12,245 nt of DNA, taken from the NCBI GenBank assembly GCA_014084085.1, contig NPFB01000135.1, forward strand, positions 74,664 through 86,908. The letters run 5' to 3'. Below the pieces are notes generated by a model. That model saw only the letters and a program-made list of their open reading frames with translations, was not told the origin of the DNA and did no database searches. This document shows positions 8,307 to 12,245 of this stretch, one piece after another (positions within the stretch are counted from its first letter, which is position 1; every line of letters starts with the position of its first letter). Both the position numbers and the translations under genes were made by a program. The stretch comes from Hondaea fermentalgiana. Lineage: Eukaryota; Sar; Bigyra; Thraustochytrida; Thraustochytriidae.

Positions 8307-10569
8307 TCATTTATTGCGGTCGGCTCGGCCGTAGAGAGCCGCGGTGGGGACTTCTTCTGCTGCGTAGGGGGCTGCGTCTGCTGCGTAGGGTACTGCGTAG
8401 GGGACTGCGTTGGGGATTGCGTTGTGCATTGCTCCGGCCTCGGTCCTGGCCGCGGGAGGGCGGTGACAAATGATGACAGCGACAAAGACGGCGAGGGCCA
8501 CAAATGCACCAGCCACACAACCCAGAATAAGCTCTAGCGGCGTAGCCGACGACTTGTCCTCTGTTTGACACGCGTCGAAATTTCCTGTCCCTTCATAGGC
8601 CCTGTATTGCCCGGTGATGGAGGCAGGAAGAACTGGCTGTGGCCCGCAAAGAGGGACGTCAACGATTTTACTGCGCATCGGAAGCGTGTGAGCTTCCTGC
8701 ACCGCTCATATCTTGCGAAGAACTTACACCCAGATTAGACTTGTCATATTACTGACGGCTTGCGGAAGTTTCGTAAGATCTGTGTCGTCGATCTTCCTGT
8801 TCGATTGGTTGTGAGTACTCTTAATCTTTGCTTCTGATGAGCGAGTGCGTTGAACCTACAAGATTTCGAGCTTTGTGAGTGCGGACAGCCTTACGGGAAG
8901 GGAGGTGAAAGGATTATTAGAAATTTCTCTGCAACAGAAAACGAAATGTCAGTTCCATTCCAGCGGTTCGCTCGTGTAATGCAATACTGCCTCGCTATCT
9001 CGATGGCATCATCTGACTTACAGCTCGGTAAGTTCGGAAAGCCCCGTAATATTCTTGGGGAGGGACGTGAGCTGGTTGGACGCGGCCGACCTGTTATGCG
9101 CGTGCTCGTTAGTATGCTTGCACTCTTTTGCAGTCGAAAAACACGGTCAGTCGGCCCCTTTCACGTACAAGGCTGCAAGCATGGTCAAAGCCCCGATCGA
9201 AGAAGGCAGATCCGTGAGCTTGTTGGAGCCGACATCCCTGCAATAAGGTATTTTTCGAGAAGCGAATGTTAGTGGCAACTCTTTTAGGCCTCGTAAATCA
9301 TCTGACGACTTCATCTGTCTTACAGGAAGGTGAGTTCGAAAAGTCCCGAAATGCTCTCGGGGAGGGACGTGAGCTGGTTGCTGTTGCAATATCTGTTTTT
9401 GCTCGCGTCCAACTGTAAGGGTCATCTTTCTAATATTCTAGGAGCACGGCCAGCTTTGACCACTTTCACGTACAACTCAGTCAGCTTGGTCAACGCCCCA
9501 ATCGAGGAAGGCAAGTTTGTGAGCATGTTGGAGTCGACATATCTGCAATAAGGTGTTTTTCCAAACAACGAATGTCAGAGGTAACTCTTATGGGTCTCGT
9601 CAACCATTCGTTAACATCATCTGACTTACAACTTGGTAAGTTCGGTAAGTCCCGAAATGCTCTCCGGGAGGGACGTGAGCTGATTGTAATGGGAATACCT
9701 GTTGTGCTCGTGTTCAAGTGTAAGTGTCATTTTCCTAATTTTATAAGAGCACGGCCAGCTTCGACCACTTTCACGTACAAGAGAGCCAGATTGGTCAAAG
9801 CCCCAATCGAAGAAGGCCAATCCGTGAGCTCGTTGGAGCCGACATCTCTGCAATAAGGTATTTTTCGAAAAGCGAATGTTAGTTGCAACTCTTTTAGACC
9901 TCGTCGATCATTTGATGACTTCATTTGTCTTACAGGAAGGTGAGTTGGGAAAGTCCCGAAATGCTCTCGGGGAGGGACGTGAGCTGATTGTCATGGGAAT
10001 GCCTGTTGTGCTCGTGTTCAAGTGTAAGTGTCATCTTCCTAATATTCTAAGAGCACGGCCAGCTTCGACCACTATAACCTACAAGTGAAGCAGCTTGGTC
10101 AACGCCCCAATCGAGGAAGGCAATTCTGTGAGCTTGTTGGAGCCGACATATCTGCAATAAGGTAATTTTTCAAGCAGCGAATGTAAGTGGCAACTCTTTT
10201 TGGTCTCGCCAACCATTCGATGATCTTGATGCACGTACAGGTTGTCGAGATTTGTCAGCTGGCCAATAGATTCAGAGATAGCCGTCAGCTCATTTTCCTC
10301 TAGATCGCTACGATAGACAAATTGATTAGTATCCCTCCTCAGCACTCTGCGACGAATAAAACTTACAGGTACGTGAGCGAGGTCAAGGAGGAAAGGGAGG
10401 GCTCGAAGACGTCAGTGTTGCGGTGCTCGTCTTCGCCAATGCGGCCATCGCAGAAAGCATCAGTCGACGAGCCGTCACATGTACGGGGTTCGCAGGTGCA
10501 AGTTGCGCCCCTCGTCAAGGCTGAGGCACAAAGAAGGACCTCCAGAAGCAGTAGATGGCGAAGCATCAT
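8307..10569 (-). CDS. Leucine-rich-repeat type I membrane protein, 13 exons
   Basis: Spliced product is 441 residues. Exons: 10569-10367, 10307-10239, 10151-10083, 10002-9934, 9847-9779, 9698-9630, 9542-9474, 9392-9324, 9237-9169, 9090-9022, 8928-8860, 8796-8728, 8670-8307. All introns are GT-AG and phase 2. Exon 1 encodes a signal peptide (MMLRHLLLLEVLLCASALTRG) and a Cys-rich cap (CTCEPRTCDG). Exons 2 to 12 each encode one 23-residue LRR with consensus LxVxSNxLTxLPSSIGALTxL. Exon 13 adds a cap with C329 and C355, a transmembrane helix at about 368-388, and a short tail of PYA-type repeats. The protein is probably on the cell surface or in endomembranes, binding an unknown ligand through the LRRs; no kinase or other signalling domain is present. 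Translation might instead begin at the in-frame ATG at 10749, which would bury the signal peptide. The splice model is mine, but it keeps frame through all 12 junctions. Confidence 0.85.
8310..8315 (-). terminator. AATAAA hexamer overlapping the LRR-gene 3' end
   Basis: The last two codons of the LRR protein (Asn-Lys) are AAT AAA, followed at once by TGA. This is a perfect polyadenylation hexamer inside the coding end. It may be the real signal or a chance codon pair. Confidence 0.4.
8357..8425 (-). repeat. 12-bp minisatellite in the tail-coding region
   Basis: Imperfect units of about 12 bp (CCCTACGCAGTA-like on the minus strand) repeat about five times inside the last exon. In the frame of the LRR protein they encode PYAV/PYAA. 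In the next frame they encode TQSP/TQYP-like repeats, a composition typical of extracellular stalks. Confidence 0.75.
8671..10366 (-). other. Twelve short phase-2 introns of the LRR gene
   Basis: Introns: 10366-10308, 10238-10152, 10082-10003, 9933-9848, 9778-9699, 9629-9543, 9473-9393, 9323-9238, 9168-9091, 9021-8929, 8859-8797, 8727-8671; lengths are 57 to 93 nt. Donors are GTAAG (introns 1, 4, 6, 8, 10, 12), GTACG (2, 5, 7, 9) or GTAGG (3, 11). Introns 2, 4, 6 and 8 end CCTTATTGCAG; introns 3 and 5 end GAGCACAACAG. Branch-site-like TACTAAT (intron 1) and CTAAC (introns 4, 8, 9) are visible. The acceptor of intron 12 was set by the need to enter the transmembrane frame; a nearer CAG would lose it. 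Confidence 0.8.
9022..10151 (-). repeat. Tandem LRR exon-intron repeat (305-bp dimer, 610-bp tetramer)
   Basis: Exons 3 to 10 alternate between two LRR types. Type A carries PSSIGALT (exons 3, 5, 7, 9) and type B carries PESISGL-like sequence (4, 6, 8, 10). A-exon starts are 304, 305 and 305 bp apart, and B-exon starts 304, 306 and 302 bp apart. Exons also pair as 3/7, 4/8, 5/9 and 6/10 with offsets of 608-610 bp. For example, 4 and 8 both end LTFL, and 5 and 9 both begin DVGSN. Intron sequences repeat with them, introns 4 and 8 being almost identical. Exon 2 and its intron look like a diverged B unit. Confidence 0.9.
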
Positions 10570-10980
10570 CGCGACTACGCCGTTCTTGCTTAAAGCGGAC
10601 CAATTTGAGCTCTTGTTGGCTTCCGGACCGACAGGGAGGGAGGCCTTGGGTCTGTTGCGAGTCTGCTGCCATACCTTCTCATTCGCCGGTCGATCCTGGC
10701 TCTTCTGACCCGGCCTTGGCGTCAATAGAATTGCGTAGCTCTCAATCATCGTGGACCGGACACCCGGGCGCCAGCCTGCCCGTGTGCCGGAAGAAGCCAA
10801 CTTTTACCTTCTCTTTGAAGTTTTGGACCCTCGTGACATGATGTTGCGATGATAGTATTGCGCACGCCCGCCCTGCCTCCCTGGCTCCTGCTCGTGCGGC
10901 GCGAGCAGCACAGCGCACTGGATGTCCGCGGCAGCTAGCAGGGTCTCTCTCCTCTCTCCCTCGCTGGCGAGTGCATCCGT

Positions 10981-10997
10981 GGGAGGGAGGGGGAGGG
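10981..10997 (+). other. Putative G-quadruplex motif
   Basis: Runs of GGG, GGG, GGGGG and GGG separated by single A bases satisfy the short-loop quadruplex rule. The motif lies about 410 bp upstream of the LRR start codon, on the strand opposite its transcript. Confidence 0.5.
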
Positions 10998-11385
10998 AGA
11001 GAGAGGGAGGAGGGGCCCCGGCTGATCCGGCGGTGCAGCGGCTGCTGTTTGCAGTGCCTTTATGGCGTCTGCAACTGCTGCTGCTGCTGGTCGTGTTGCT
11101 CGGCTGCGGATCCCTCTCTCCTTCCCTCCCTCCGTTTGTGTGTGCTTGTGACTGTGAGTGTGTCTCGACGGCCAGCTGCAGCTGCCTGTTGCTGCGGCTG
11201 CTGAGCGTGCACTGCACGCGCGTGCTGGTCTCGTTCCCGGCTGGTCTTGGCCCGGGCGCAGGCGTAGGCGCAGGGCCATGCATGACCCCAACGCCGCCCC
11301 GGAGGCATGGCCGCACTGGCGGAAGGCCGCTGCTGGTCGCCTCGCATGTGTCCTGTCGCCAGACCAGCCCAGCCCGGAGCCGACA

Positions 11386-11386
<1 letters not shown>

Positions 11387-11415
<29 letters not shown>
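11387..11415 (+). repeat. CTGG tetranucleotide repeat
   Basis: About seven CTGG units lie in the low-complexity region upstream of the LRR gene. They make frames there read as Leu-Ala-Gly-Trp repeats, which argues against those frames being genes. Confidence 0.9.
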
Positions 11416-11416
<1 letters not shown>

Positions 11417-11470
11417 CGGTGGCCGCTGCGCTGGCTGGCGCGACGCGCGAGAGACGAATAGAGCAGGCGA

Positions 11471-11488
11471 GGGGGGGAGGGGAGGGGG
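11471..11488 (+). other. G-rich tract, possible quadruplex
   Basis: Runs of seven, four and five G are separated by single A bases. A four-run quadruplex is possible only if the seven-G run is split, so this is weaker than the other two motifs. Confidence 0.35.
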
Positions 11489-12245
11489 ATGCGGCGAGGC
11501 CCTTCCAAGTTATGACAGGCAGTCTGAGTAAAGTTGGCGGGATGGTCGTCTTCTCTCACTGTCGAAAAACGTGACGCTTGGGCAGTCATGAGCAACAGAG
11601 GCCAATTTCGGCGAGAGCATCATTGGTTCGACGAGAGCTTTATTAGGCCAGCTGCGAGTTGAGCACGCGCACTTTGTCCCTCCTACGAAGGGGCAGGTGG
11701 CGATGATGAATGAGCTCCTCCTTTGGAAGTGGCAAGCATTCACCCTTGACCCTTCTCTTGGGCCGAGCAGGCCTGGCCAGGCTGCCCCGTGAGCCACGCG
11801 AACGACTTGGGATATAGAGGGGCTGCTAGCTTGCCGCGCTGCGCGCTGCCAGTTTTTTGTGCAAGTGCCAAGATCCGCGCGCTGCAAGTGTTTTATCATG
11901 CTCTGCAAAGTGAACCATTGCTCCCTGCAAATGAAATGAACACATAGCCAGCTGGCAGGTGCAAGCGGCGACGACGAAGGCTTGGCAAGTCTCGACCTCT
12001 TTGTCGCCTCGTCGCCGCGGAGACACCAGCGGTGCGTGCGCCCAGGCAGCGCGGGCCCTGACAGATGGGGTCGAGAGCCCGATGTGCCCAGGCGCACGCG
12101 CGCTCGAGGCAGGTCTCGCCTCAGCGTCTTGCTGCCTGGAGTGGCTTGGAGGTTGACTGAGCCGACCCACGAGGAGCGCGCTTGCGGCGGCGGACCACGG
12201 CCGCGCAACGCAGAGACCTTTCACAGGCCGCGCGACGGACGCCCG

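Larger units (their letters stand above)
10570..12245. other. Upstream region of the LRR gene; no supported gene
   Basis: These 1.7 kb hold the presumed promoter and 5' UTR of the LRR gene and GC-rich low-complexity DNA. The LRR frame is open up to an ATG at 10749 with A at -3. A competing out-of-frame ATG at 10672 opens a 65-codon frame that overlaps the LRR start. From about 10920 to 11490 the DNA is a patchwork of GGGA, CTG, GTGT and CTGG tracts, and open frames there have the composition of those tracts. From 11500 to 12245 some frames reach 230 codons, but none shows a recognisable domain. No tRNA or rRNA was seen. Confidence 0.5.

Noticed and set aside
9022..10238. CRISPR-like array
   Set aside because: Evenly spaced repeats are LRR exons that splice in frame, and the intervening parts are themselves conserved introns, not unique spacers.
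10922..11461. 179-codon plus-strand frame with a Leu-rich hydrophobic stretch
   Set aside because: The hydrophobic part comes from CTG tracts and the rest from GGGA and CTGG repeats; other frames there are equally open.
11510..12208. 232-codon minus-strand frame at the right edge
   Set aside because: No recognisable domain, mixed composition, and overlapping frames on both strands are also open; a GC-rich chance frame is as likely.

Overview
This looks like nuclear DNA from a GC-rich, intron-containing microbial eukaryote, with three supported protein-coding genes in 12.2 kb. The signs are long low-complexity leaders, short GT-AG introns (57 to 93 nt) with TACTAAT/CTAAC-like branch sites, AATAAA-type hexamers beside the stop codons, and strong ATG contexts. 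The gene families fit a protist: a plant-gamma-type PI 4-kinase, a protein with kinesin-light-chain-type TPRs, and an LRR membrane protein. A stramenopile such as a thraustochytrid would fit well, but that placement is inference and was not tested.

Layout. Positions 1-651 are a microsatellite-rich leader without a single ATG. Positions 652-3531 (+) encode a 959-residue PI4K-gamma-like kinase with a long disordered N-terminus and acidic insertions. A 147-bp spacer separates it from the convergent gene at 3679-7251 (-). That second gene is a single 1190-codon exon encoding a TIR-like N-terminal domain followed by about 19 TPRs of 42 residues. Positions 7252-8306 hold its upstream region, an unexplained stretch open on both strands, and a broken second copy of a membrane-anchor segment.

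Positions 8307-10569 (-) hold a 13-exon gene for a type I membrane LRR protein (signal peptide, LRRs, one transmembrane helix, short tail). Eleven consecutive internal exons are each exactly 69 nt, encode one 23-residue LRR each, and are bounded by phase-2 introns. Eight of them form a 305-bp dimer and 610-bp tetramer repeat that includes the introns. Positions 10570-12245 hold low-complexity GC-rich DNA with no gene I can support.

How they may relate. The two minus-strand genes both have repeat-built recognition scaffolds (LRR outside the cell, TPR inside). One carries a membrane anchor and the other a TIR-like domain that keeps a WCxxE motif. A receptor/effector or self-recognition role is possible but purely inferential. 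The kinase gene is probably an unrelated phosphoinositide or protein-kinase neighbour.
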